DNA from: Bacteroidota bacterium
Lineage (GTDB): Bacteria > Bacteroidota > Bacteroidia > Bacteroidales > F082
Length of the DNA: 64,000 bases
NCBI GenBank assembly: GCA_018830105.1
Contig: JAHJTC010000014.1
Location: 43,716-107,715 of the forward strand
Direction of reading: 5' to 3'
Each line of letters opens with the position of its first letter. Within the stretch, counting starts at the first letter, position 1. Positions 1 through 6,077 of this stretch are shown here, in pieces. Below the pieces are notes generated by a model, which did not search any database, had not been told where the DNA came from, and saw nothing but the letters and a program-made list of their open reading frames with translations. Made by a program: the position numbers and the translations under genes.

Positions 1-1351
1 CGGTATAAAATGTAGATATCTCAGTAGTAAATCTGCTCAGGCGGATTTTGCTGTTACGCTCTCCATCCAGTGCGGCTTCATCACCTCTGGCTTGTAGTAC
101 TGCCTCGGCAAGTAAGAGGTCATCAAAGTGCTGTTGTATGGCCGTGAGATTCACCCCTTTATTATAGGGATTTAGTTGGTGGACCTCCTTCAATGCATAG
201 TAAGAAGCACGCGGATACAATTGATAATAGCCCATCTCATCGGTTGGTCCTTTGGCACAAATACCAAACCATTCCTCGTTCATATTGTTAACGCCCGGGG
301 TATAATCAAATGCATAACCGCCATTAGACCATGAAGCGTGGCTGTCGTGTACATCCAGGTTTTTCGTCTGGCCATATTTCCACCAGCCATCACTGAATTG
401 AAAAGTAAATCCACCGATTGAATTTCCAACTTTACCCATTCCGGCTGCATTTTCGTAGATTTCCTTCCAATTGGCAACATTGTACAAGGCCTGCGACTTT
501 TGATCTTCCTGATTAGTCTTAACATTGAAAGCGTCTGAACCAAATTCTGTCAACAAAACAGGCTTACCAAATTCATTTTTTGCACGTTCGAATAAATCAG
601 TAAATGAAATGCCGCGATAAACATTGATGCCAAGTATATCTACATCCTGACACTCTTCGGCAATGATATCCATAAACAACAGGTCGCCATTGCAGATAGA
701 AACCGGGTGGTTAGGATCGATATTTTTCATGGCGACAGCGGCCTGATTAAATAACTTGTACATATGCCTGGCACGCTGCGTTGAGGCACGATCTTCGATA
801 GGGATATCTTCTGTTTCAGCACCGTCCCAAAACAGGCCGTAGTTGTTTTCGTTACCCAAAAGGTATAACAAAAGCCCTGGTGTTCCTTTGTAGATAGTTG
901 CCAGTTCAGTTACTTCCTGCATTAATAACTCTACTGTAAGCGGATCATCATACTCCGTATTGGCTACCCAGGCGCCGTCGAGGGTGAGGCCATACCGTCC
1001 AAAGGAATGATTGAGCATGGTGTAGATTCCGTAGTTCTCGTAAATATAGGTGATCCATTTGGGCTGGATACCTGTGTACACCCTGATAGCGTTGACGCCC
1101 ATATTTTTGAGTAATGACATCTCCGAATCCAGTGCATTTTTAATAAAGTCGTCGGGTTGGCTCCATAAACTGTAGGCGTAATTTGTTCCAATGGGGAAAT
1201 AATCCCAGTTCATTCCGTTTACCATTAATGCCTTGTCATTGACAATAAGGCGGTGACCTGTTTCATCTTTGGTAACATATACCTGGTGGGATTGTGCCAG
1301 CACCATGGCTGACAGGAAGATGAAACTAAGTAATAAGGTGATTTTTCTCAT
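1..1351 (-). CDS. Secreted glycoside hydrolase, clan GH-A / GH2-type TIM barrel (C-terminus off window)
   Basis: The frame opens with ATG at 1351 and stays open to base 1, so about 450 residues are visible and the C-terminus is missing. Residues 1-20 form a signal peptide (hydrophobic core ending AMVLAQ), so the enzyme is exported. It begins with a short beta region (VYVTKDETGHRLIVNDKAL) typical of GH2-like enzymes, then a barrel. The motif LLGNEN at 165-169 gives a candidate acid/base Glu168, and LLTEFGS at 267-272 gives a candidate nucleophile Glu269. This spacing and these motifs match clan A retaining glycosidases (beta-galactosidase/glucuronidase-like). The substrate cannot be read from sequence. 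The N-terminal jelly-roll of classical GH2 enzymes is essentially absent, so GH2 itself is less sure than clan A. Confidence 0.8.
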   Translation of the reverse strand, partial: MRKITLLLSFIFLSAMVLAQSHQVYVTKDETGHRLIVNDKALMVNGMNWDYFPIGTNYAYSLWSQPDDFIKNALDSEMSLLKNMGVNAIRVYTGIQPKWITYIYENYGIYTMLNHSFGRYGLTLDGAWVANTEYDDPLTVELLMQEVTELATIYKGTPGLLLYLLGNENNYGLFWDGAETEDIPIEDRASTQRARHMYKLFNQAAVAMKNIDPNHPVSICNGDLLFMDIIAEECQDVDILGINVYRGISFTDLFERAKNEFGKPVLLTEFGSDAFNVKTNQEDQKSQALYNVANWKEIYENAAGMGKVGNSIGGFTFQFSDGWWKYGQTKNLDVHDSHASWSNGGYAFDYTPGVNNMNEEWFGICAKGPTDEMGYYQLYPRASYYALKEVHQLNPYNKGVNLTAIQQHFDDLLLAEAVLQARGDEAALDGERNSKIRLSRFTTEISTFYT

Positions 1352-1804
1352 ACTAATGTAGTTTTTGATTATTACGACACATGATAGGCTAGAGGTTGAT
1401 TTTTAGCAGCGTTAAAGATAGTGCAGTTTCAACCGAGAACGATTGAAATCTCTTAGAAAAAGGTATATACATTTTATATACTTAGGGCTATTTTAAATTT
1501 TTTGTAATGAAAGCTGATGTCCCTAAACATCATTAAATAAGCTATTTAACTTGAAGTTAAAGAATTGTTAAATTTACCGGAAAACAGGTTGATGTATATA
1601 CTATGTAAAGTGTGATGAAAATTAATAATACTATGTTTAGGGGAGATTTAGATCAAAGGGATAAAAATCAGGAGGCCTGATAGCGGTAAAAGGGGATCAT
1701 TTTCTCGATAAATGTCCCAAAAAATGCAATTTGAACTAATATCAGTGAAAGTGAAAAAAAGTTGCTGCAATACTTTTGCAATGCAATTGAAATGGCATTG
1801 AAAT
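1352..1804. other. Non-coding interval upstream of the glycoside hydrolase
   Basis: This AT-rich stretch has no convincing ORF. It should contain the promoter of the minus-strand glycoside hydrolase, and a weak -7-like TATCTTTA lies on the minus strand near 1413-1420. No repeat or RNA gene was recognised. Confidence 0.4.
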
Positions 1805-1866
1805 ATTTACCTGCCAACTAAAAGAGGGTGGGTTTTGGTTCTTTGGCCAGTCAAAGGAAAAGAAAA
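1805..1866. repeat. About 60-bp direct repeat, left copy bounding the Rhs array
   Basis: This segment (TTTACCTGCCAACTAAAAGA and onward through AGTCAAAGGA) closely matches 7732-7792 in the same orientation. The shared features are TTTACCT, CTAAA(A)AGAGGG, GGT.CTTTG.C.AGTCAAAGGA and CAAGAA/AAAGAA. The two copies bracket the whole Rhs/REP array. They may be a dispersed genomic repeat or the scar of a duplication or insertion. Confidence 0.6.
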
Positions 1867-1900
1867 GAAGCTTATGCCGCTGGGTTTCGTTTATCCTGAT

Positions 1901-1930
1901 ACGGATTATAAATCCGCACCAGCCGGGGGG
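1901..1930 (+). repeat. REP-like palindrome
   Basis: CGGATT-ATA-AATCCG forms a short hairpin followed by the tail GCACCAGC and a run of G. It belongs to the same family as the REPs at 3067, 3109, 3797 and 4475, but its left flank is less conserved. The RAYT in this window is the likely mobilising enzyme. Confidence 0.6.
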
Positions 1931-2004
1931 GTATATACTATTCGAATAACTTACAAAAATGTAACTTACAATTTTGTAAGGTGGTTTCGGCTTAGCGGGT
2001 TTCT

Positions 2005-2140
2005 TCAGGGTGCAGCCAGCTTGCCGTTTTGCATCAGCAGTTCGTCAAAGTAGCGCTCGTTTAATGTAAGATTGCCGCGGTAGTCGTACACTTTCTTGCC
2101 AAGCTTTTGTCCGTCAAAGGTATAATGATTTTCTATTGTT
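2005..2140 (-). pseudogene. Rhs/YD-repeat core fragment
   Basis: The minus frame ending at the TGA at 2005-2007 reads NHYTFDGQKLGKKVYDY, then LTLNERYFDELL. This aligns with residues of the longer Rhs protein at 6078-7640 (NYYTLQGRKMAKKVYNDQ, LTLNESYYDELM). Homology stops upstream of the Asn, and there is no start codon or C-terminal toxin, so it is a remnant about 45 codons long. It lies directly after the small lipoprotein gene at 2173-2673, continuing the alternating pattern of Rhs fragment and immunity-like gene. Confidence 0.7.
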
Positions 2141-2172
2141 CTCCGTCGCCAGCTTTGCCAGGCCTTTTTATT

Positions 2173-2673
2173 TTAAGGAAAATTCGAGTCGATATATGCA
2201 CTCCAATGCTCGTTTACTGGTTTGTAGTATATCGTATTCGTTTCCAATGGAGTACCAGATTCACAATACTCATAAAGATAATAAACAACTGGATAGTAAA
2301 AGATTTTGTGTTCTTGGAAGTAAACTTCTGTAAAAACTTTATTTGTTTCACAATTGACTTTTACTTTCTCAAAACGCACTTCACTTATATCAATATCTTT
2401 CATCTTTTTTAATACATCTTCACATTCACAGAGATAATCATCTGAGATATTTCCAGCCTTATCACAATCAACAAAAACCACCCTTTCTCTGTGGACTCTT
2501 TTATTTAATATATCACTGTAATTCGTTTCAATATAATTTAACAATTCACTTAAAGCTTGCTGTTTTTTATTAAGTGACTTTACATACTTCTCTTTGTCTT
2601 TGCAACACGCTGTCAGTAATATTATTACACTTAAAACAATAATGGTAATTCTTAATAACCTAGCCATTTGCAT
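2173..2673 (-). CDS. Small lipoprotein, candidate orphan immunity protein of the Rhs array
   Basis: This 166-residue protein has a hydrophobic N-terminus and a lipobox (LLTAC, Cys about 22), so it is predicted to be anchored in the envelope facing the periplasm or the surface. The mature part is charged and rich in Tyr, Lys and Glu, with no recognised domain. A good ribosome-binding site (AGGAGG) precedes the start. The in-frame ATG two codons later is an equally possible start. It follows a frameshifted Rhs fragment (2772-2951), the position where polymorphic toxin loci carry the immunity gene. The immunity role is inferred from position, size and export signal only. Confidence 0.65.
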   Translation of the reverse strand: MQMARLLRITIIVLSVIILLTACCKDKEKYVKSLNKKQQALSELLNYIETNYSDILNKRVHRERVVFVDCDKAGNISDDYLCECEDVLKKMKDIDISEVRFEKVKVNCETNKVFTEVYFQEHKIFYYPVVYYLYEYCESGTPLETNTIYYKPVNEHWSAYIDSNFP

Positions 2674-2719
2674 TACCTCCTAAAGTCTATTCGATTTTCT
2701 AAAATACCTTGTTTTAAAT

Positions 2720-3060
2720 CCCTGCGCTGACGCGCGAACTTTCTCACCGAAGGTAATCCCTTCGCGTGGCTTTAATAACAACAGTAACCCTGCACGGAGC
2801 GAAGCCGAAGTGTAATCCGTGAGTGTGTAATAAAGCTGGCCTCCCCATTTTCATCCAAACTCACATAGCCATCTGCATGGCTGATGCGGCTGGGCTGGCG
2901 GTGGCTGAGCATAAGCTCGTCGTAGTAGCTTTCGTTGAGGGGTTTGACCATGAGCCAAATTTAGGGATTTTTTAGCTGAGTGTGGGTTAGTGGAGATTAA
3001 AAATATAGGTGGATGGTGTTGGTTTTTGGTTTTTTGGATAGAGATTATAATTCATACGAC
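2720..3060 (-). repeat. Duplicated Rhs-tip segment, copy A
   Basis: The segment matches 5095-5415 (copy B) almost base for base from the GC-rich stretch GCGCGAACTTTCTCACCGAA through the Rhs core coding part and the shared upstream sequence (GAGCCAAATTTAGGGATTTT and beyond). The similarity weakens after about 3000. A third, coding-only match lies at 7155-7262 in the longer Rhs gene. Copies A and B share the same aberrant junction with the palindromic GC-rich element, so one probably arose from the other after that event. Confidence 0.8.
2772..2951 (-). pseudogene. Rhs core fragment, frameshifted
   Basis: ATG at 2951 opens a 59-residue frame with the core sequence LNESYYDELMLSHRQP and SHADGYVSLDENGEASF. 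One base fewer than in copy B (GCTTTATTAC against GCTTTTATTAC) then shifts the frame into ITHSRITL and a TAA at 2772. Copy B reads SFYYTLKDH and the full gene SFYYYLTDH-like sequence at this point. It lacks both the Rhs N-terminus and any toxin tip, so it is a pseudogene. It sits 98 bp upstream of the lipoprotein gene at 2173-2673. Confidence 0.75.
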
Positions 3061-3066
3061 CATGTA

Positions 3067-3135
3067 GGCACACATTACAAATGTGCGCCAGCGTTGGGCG
3101 AACTGTTAGGCACACATTATAAATGTGCGCCAGGG
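3067..3135 (+). repeat. Pair of REP palindromes in tandem
   Basis: Two copies lie in the same orientation at 3067-3093 and 3109-3135. Each has GGCACACATT, a two-base loop (AC or AT), AAATGTGCGCCAG. The stem is CACATT/AATGTG, whereas the REPs at 3797 and 4475 have CGGATT/AATCCG with the same outer GGCA and GCGCCAG. The stem has changed on both sides together, which suggests selection for the hairpin or a distinct REP subfamily. Confidence 0.75.
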
Positions 3136-3138
3136 AGA

Positions 3139-3645
3139 TTACTGCTCAACAAGAACGAACGCTCCATGAAAATATTTAATATAATGAAATGGCCACCTAT
3201 CATCCTCATAAATATCTAATGAAAGATCAACACCCAAAGTTTGATATTTATCAGATGCACGAAATAACTTTGAACATTCAGTCATAAGTATAAAATAGTG
3301 ACCTTTATATTTGAAAAAACCTTCTAAATTACCGCTTTGCATGAGCATATTAAGATTGTCTGTTCCTGATATTGTTACTAGTAAAAACTCTTTACTTGGA
3401 GACTCTTCTACCCAGACACCGAAGATAGTCGAATCGGAAAAATGAGTATTGTTTTTTTTCTCTTCATAAAGTATCCTTTGAAGTATAGAATAAATATTTG
3501 TATCACTAATAACTAGTTCTCTTACAATAACTGATTGACAACTATCATTAATCTTATTGCTACTATAAGAGATGAAAATATTCCCCAAAATTAGTCCTAA
3601 AACAACTACATGAAAAATAATAATAAAATTAGCTTTAAGTTTCAT
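3139..3645 (-). CDS. Small membrane-anchored protein, candidate orphan immunity protein
   Basis: This 168-residue protein has a strongly hydrophobic N-terminal segment (residues 6-28), which is an uncleaved anchor or a signal peptide; no clear lipobox was seen. The rest is soluble with no recognised domain (contains IFGVWVEESPSKEF and LMTECSKLF). It starts 8 bp after the stop of a short, toxin-remnant-like ORF (3654-3869), the arrangement of a toxin 3' end followed by its immunity gene. Codon use is AT-rich compared with the surrounding core genes. The function is an inference from context. Confidence 0.6.
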   Translation of the reverse strand: MKLKANFIIIFHVVVLGLILGNIFISYSSNKINDSCQSVIVRELVISDTNIYSILQRILYEEKKNNTHFSDSTIFGVWVEESPSKEFLLVTISGTDNLNMLMQSGNLEGFFKYKGHYFILMTECSKLFRASDKYQTLGVDLSLDIYEDDRWPFHYIKYFHGAFVLVEQ

Positions 3646-3653
3646 TTGTTTGA

Positions 3654-3869
3654 TTATTTAATTTCAACCTCCTCCAACATAATTACTGCACCAGGAATCG
3701 TATTTTGATCATACGGAGTAAATCCAAATGTTTTAGTGTAATTATTAAAGGAAGCCTTGGGGAACTTATCATGAATTTTTTTTGCAACAGCTATGTCCCC
3801 GCGCTGGCGCGGATTTGCAATCCGTGCCCTTGCCAAACATATTGCTAGTGAATTGATTGTAAATTTCAT
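3654..3869 (-). pseudogene. Remnant of an Rhs C-terminal toxin, 5' end replaced by a REP-containing sequence
   Basis: A 71-codon ORF starts in AT-rich sequence, crosses the REP at 3797-3828 in frame (ARARIANPRQRGD), and ends in a unique tail containing AKKIHDKFPKASFNNYTKTF. The tail abuts the immunity-like gene at 3139-3645 with an 8-bp gap, so it is probably the last 45 or so residues of a toxin whose upstream part was lost or displaced by the RAYT/REP unit. It may not be translated. Confidence 0.5.
3797..3828 (-). repeat. REP palindrome, left flank of the RAYT
   Basis: Read on the minus strand this is GGCACGGATTGC, AAATCCGCGCCAGCG, CGGGG. It differs from the copy at 4475-4506 by one base in 32 and lies in the opposite orientation, so the two REPs are an inverted pair around the transposase gene. 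Confidence 0.85.
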
Positions 3870-3881
3870 GCATTTACCATT

Positions 3882-4412
3882 TCAATTTAATAATGTAACT
3901 TCTAATAAGCCTTTGCCTCCAGCATAATCAACAGCACTGCTGTAAACGTAATCCTCAGGATTGAAAACCAAACCTTCCTCAACTGGATTGTAATGAATGT
4001 ATTTCAGTTTTTCCTGTATCACTTTGTTTGACCACAATTCCACCGGCTTGTTGTCAGCTCTCCAAAACCTATTTCCGGATTCAGTTGTGAACTGCTTTAA
4101 CAGCCATTCCCTTCGGCTTTCACGATCATTGTTTTCAATTGCCTGAAACACCGCTTTACTCGTAAACTTTTTAAAATCCCTCAAAATATCTGGCAATTGA
4201 TCAGCTTTGGTTGCTCTGGCGATCAGGTGTACATGATTCGTCATGATGCACCAGGCGAAAATCTCAAGCCCTTTATTCAGCTGACAGAAGCCAAGACTAT
4301 CAAGTAATATGTCCTTGTATTGGTTTCGGGTAAAAACATCTACCCATCCTTGGACTGCAAAGCTTATAAAGTAAACACCTTCAGGGTTATGAAACTTATA
4401 TTTGCGGCTCAT
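3882..4412 (-). CDS. REP-associated tyrosine transposase (RAYT, Y1-type)
   Basis: A 176-residue Y1 transposase-family protein. It shows the HUH metal-binding motif (TNHVHLIA) near residue 57 and a catalytic Tyr candidate in the C-terminal motif YIHYNPVEEGLV, both diagnostic of RAYTs. The start at 4412 (MSRKYKF) is chosen because RAYTs usually begin shortly before the FHNPEGVYFISF region. The open frame continues upstream without a stop through the right REP into an Rhs-core fragment (to 4688), so a read-through fusion is possible but probably accidental. The final residues run into AT-rich DNA next to the toxin remnant. Length and motifs look complete. Confidence 0.9.
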   Translation of the reverse strand: MSRKYKFHNPEGVYFISFAVQGWVDVFTRNQYKDILLDSLGFCQLNKGLEIFAWCIMTNHVHLIARATKADQLPDILRDFKKFTSKAVFQAIENNDRESRREWLLKQFTTESGNRFWRADNKPVELWSNKVIQEKLKYIHYNPVEEGLVFNPEDYVYSSAVDYAGGKGLLEVTLLN

Positions 4413-4474
4413 ACAGCAAAAATAAAAAAATCTTGCATAGCAGTAGCAGTCAAAGCCATTACATGAATGCTGTG

Positions 4475-4506
4475 GGCACGGATTGCAAATCCGCGCCAGC
4501 GGGGGG
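4475..4506 (+). repeat. REP palindrome, right flank of the RAYT
   Basis: GGCACGGATTGC followed by AAATCCGCGCCAGCGGGGGG. The hairpin CGGATT/AATCCG has a short loop and a conserved GCCAGCGGGG tail. It is inverted relative to 3797-3828. Confidence 0.85.
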
Positions 4507-4665
4507 TTTTGCCTGAAGAGCCTGCTCACAGATAGGATATTGCCGTTTTTGTCGTATTGCATGTTGCGCACACTGCCAATGCCGGTAACAAGGCCCTCGT
4601 TGTGCTTAAGCGGCATTTGTCCGTTTTGCGAAATGCTTACCTGCCGGTTGAGGTCAGACAAAGAA
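4507..4665 (-). pseudogene. Rhs core fragment upstream of the RAYT unit
   Basis: The minus frame reads SLSDLNRQVSISQNGQMPLK, then RNMQYDKNGNILSVSRLF, with the YD-repeat signature YDKNGNI. It starts just after the lipoprotein gene at 4666-4989 and ends at the right REP, where the frame continues into PPLARICNPC encoded by the REP. There is no N-terminal Rhs part and no tip, so it is a fragment. It comes from a different part of the core than the copies at 2772 and 5006. Confidence 0.65.
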
Positions 4666-4989
4666 TTATTGATTATTACATAAATCAAATGTGTGTTCCA
4701 TGTTGTTTTTTATAATCGTGATTTTGGTTGAGCCCTTTTCTTTTGACAAATAATAGCCTTTCTCAACAAAATTCCAAAAAATGTTCTTCTTATCGTCTAT
4801 AACCAAAATATGTATTCCATTTTCATTTGTTATTTCAAGCTTTTTTAAGTTATGACTTTTCCAATCTTTGTATTTTGATGTTACAATACCGCTCACTTCT
4901 TGATCTTCTAAATAATCTTCACAATAATTACCACAAGATGTTAGTATTAAAAGAATAATAAACAAAATACTTAATTTCACTTTGGTCAT
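4666..4989 (-). CDS. Small lipoprotein, candidate orphan immunity protein
   Basis: This 107-residue protein has an N-terminal signal and lipobox (LILTSCG, Cys about 19), followed by a small soluble domain of unknown family containing SGIVTSKYKDWKSHNLKKLE and ILVIDDKKNIFW. It follows the Rhs fragment CDS at 5006-5323 with a gap of 16 bp. Predicted envelope location and position match an immunity gene. Base composition is clearly AT-richer than the Rhs core DNA, as expected for a variable tip/immunity cassette. Confidence 0.6.
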   Translation of the reverse strand: MTKVKLSILFIILLILTSCGNYCEDYLEDQEVSGIVTSKYKDWKSHNLKKLEITNENGIHILVIDDKKNIFWNFVEKGYYLSKEKGSTKITIIKNNMEHTFDLCNNQ

Positions 4990-5005
4990 TTTATCAAATT
5001 TTATA

Positions 5006-5323
5006 TTATTTGATTAGAATTGTGGAAGAAATTGCAACTGAAGAACCTGTACTTCCAATTGGGTTGATTGTAATAGTACTAGACCCTACAGATACCCGCG
5101 CTGCGCGAACTTTCTCACCGAAGGTAATCCCTTCGCGTGGCTTTAATATCAACAGTAACCCTGCACGGAGCGAAGCCGAAGTGTGATCCTTGAGTGTGTA
5201 ATAAAAGCTGGCCTCCCCATTCTCATCCAAACTCACATAGCCATCTGCATGACTGATGCGGGCTGGCTGGCGGTGGCTGAGCATAAGCTCGTCGTAATAG
5301 CTTTCGTTGAGGGTATTGACCAT
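5006..5323 (-). pseudogene. Rhs core fragment with residual toxin tail (copy B)
   Basis: A 105-codon ORF. Residues 1-48 are Rhs core (LNESYYDELMLSHRQP, then GYVSLDENGEASFYYTLKDH). After DH, where the longer gene has LGNIRSVI, the frame passes through the GC-rich palindromic element (ASLRAGLLLILKPREG), and the last 27 residues are a different sequence (SVGSSTITINPIGSTGSS). That tail abuts the lipoprotein gene at 4666-4989 and may be the end of a deleted toxin. The missing Rhs N-terminus and signature segment argue against function, though it is still open. Confidence 0.65.
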
Positions 5324-5415
5324 GAGCCAAATTTAGGGATTTTTTAGCTGAGTGTGGGTTAGTGGATAATAATAATTAGGCGTGTGGTGGTGTTGGTTTT
5401 CGTTTTTCCGGATAG
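5095..5415 (-). repeat. Duplicated Rhs-tip segment, copy B
   Basis: This is the partner of 2720-3060. It includes the GC-rich junction, the Rhs core part and a shared upstream sequence ending GTTGGTTTTCGTTTTTCCGG, with a degenerate REP tail (ATTCGTACCAGCAGGGGG) at about 5424-5442. Confidence 0.8.
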
Positions 5416-5485
5416 GGGTTGAAATTCGTACCAGCAGGGGGAACTCAATAAAAGCAATATCCAATCCTAAAAAAGCTGCATATGA

Positions 5486-6067
5486 TCATTCTATTGTATG
5501 CAATAGATTTATTCGCTTCCACACCGTACTATCATGCGTGATGTATTTAATAATCCCATAATCATCATGCCATAAAAGAAACTTAATATCTTTTGGATTG
5601 GATTTCGGATGGTTATTTGAAAACATGTTAATGCGATCCTTTTCTATCCGTTCAAAATCAAAAAGATCTTTGTATAGTTTCATCCTTTCGGAATTATCAA
5701 TTGTAAATCCAGTATTTAAATAAGATATATGTATATATGTAAAATCCTCATACTTAACTACATTAATCAGCTCTACACCTCCTGATTGGTAGTTTATTTT
5801 ACTGTTTTGATAAAAAATTCGGCCAGTTTGAAACTTGTATTTCGCATGATGAGCAATTGGATTGCATGCTGGATAGTAAATCACTTTTTGTACAATCCAT
5901 GAGGTATCCATTTCACCTTTCGATGATCGAAAAATTAATGTGTCCCCCTCATTATAAACATCTAGCCATCGTAAATCATCCTCAGTAAATTCTGTTTCAA
6001 ACAAACAACAACCATTCAAAACCGTCATTATTGCGATAATGAATATTATTTTATATAAATGTTTCAT
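5486..6067 (-). CDS. Lipoprotein, likely immunity partner of the lipase-type Rhs tip
   Basis: This 193-residue protein starts at ATG 6067 (MKHLYKIIFII); the longer frame from 6106 would overlap the Rhs gene and add 13 residues before the signal peptide. The lipobox is VLNGC with Cys about 20. The mature part is rich in aromatic and charged residues and belongs to no family I recognise. It starts 10 bp after the stop of the Rhs-lipase gene. Lipoprotein immunity is what is known for antibacterial phospholipase effectors (Tli proteins protect against Tle lipases in the periplasm), so pairing with this toxin is plausible. Confidence 0.7.
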   Translation of the reverse strand: MKHLYKIIFIIAIMTVLNGCCLFETEFTEDDLRWLDVYNEGDTLIFRSSKGEMDTSWIVQKVIYYPACNPIAHHAKYKFQTGRIFYQNSKINYQSGGVELINVVKYEDFTYIHISYLNTGFTIDNSERMKLYKDLFDFERIEKDRINMFSNNHPKSNPKDIKFLLWHDDYGIIKYITHDSTVWKRINLLHTIE

Positions 6068-6077
6068 AACATCATTT

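Larger units (their letters stand above)
3797..4506. mobile_element. REP-RAYT-REP unit
   Basis: A RAYT gene (3882-4412) lies between two nearly identical inverted REPs (3797-3828 and 4475-4506), giving a unit of about 710 bp. It is inserted between an Rhs-core fragment (to about 4507) and a toxin remnant (3654-3796). RAYTs are domesticated relatives of IS200/IS605 transposases that bind and cut REP hairpins. Whether this unit still moves cannot be told from sequence. Confidence 0.7.

Noticed and set aside
1835..2412. Plus-strand ORFs at 1835-2053 and 2107-2412
   Set aside because: They lie antisense to the Rhs remnant and the lipoprotein gene or cover repeats; composition and lack of signals suggest chance frames.
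3013..3219. Plus-strand 68-codon ORF containing repeated THYKCAP
   Set aside because: The repeat is simply the tandem REP pair read in one frame; there is no start signal or conserved domain.
3067..4506. CRISPR array
   Set aside because: Repeats are few, palindromic, in mixed orientation and without regular unique spacers; they are REPs tied to a RAYT.
3882..4688. Single 268-residue Rhs-RAYT fusion protein
   Set aside because: The Rhs part is a fragment and the join passes through a REP; RAYTs start at the MSRKYKF position, so read-through is probably accidental.
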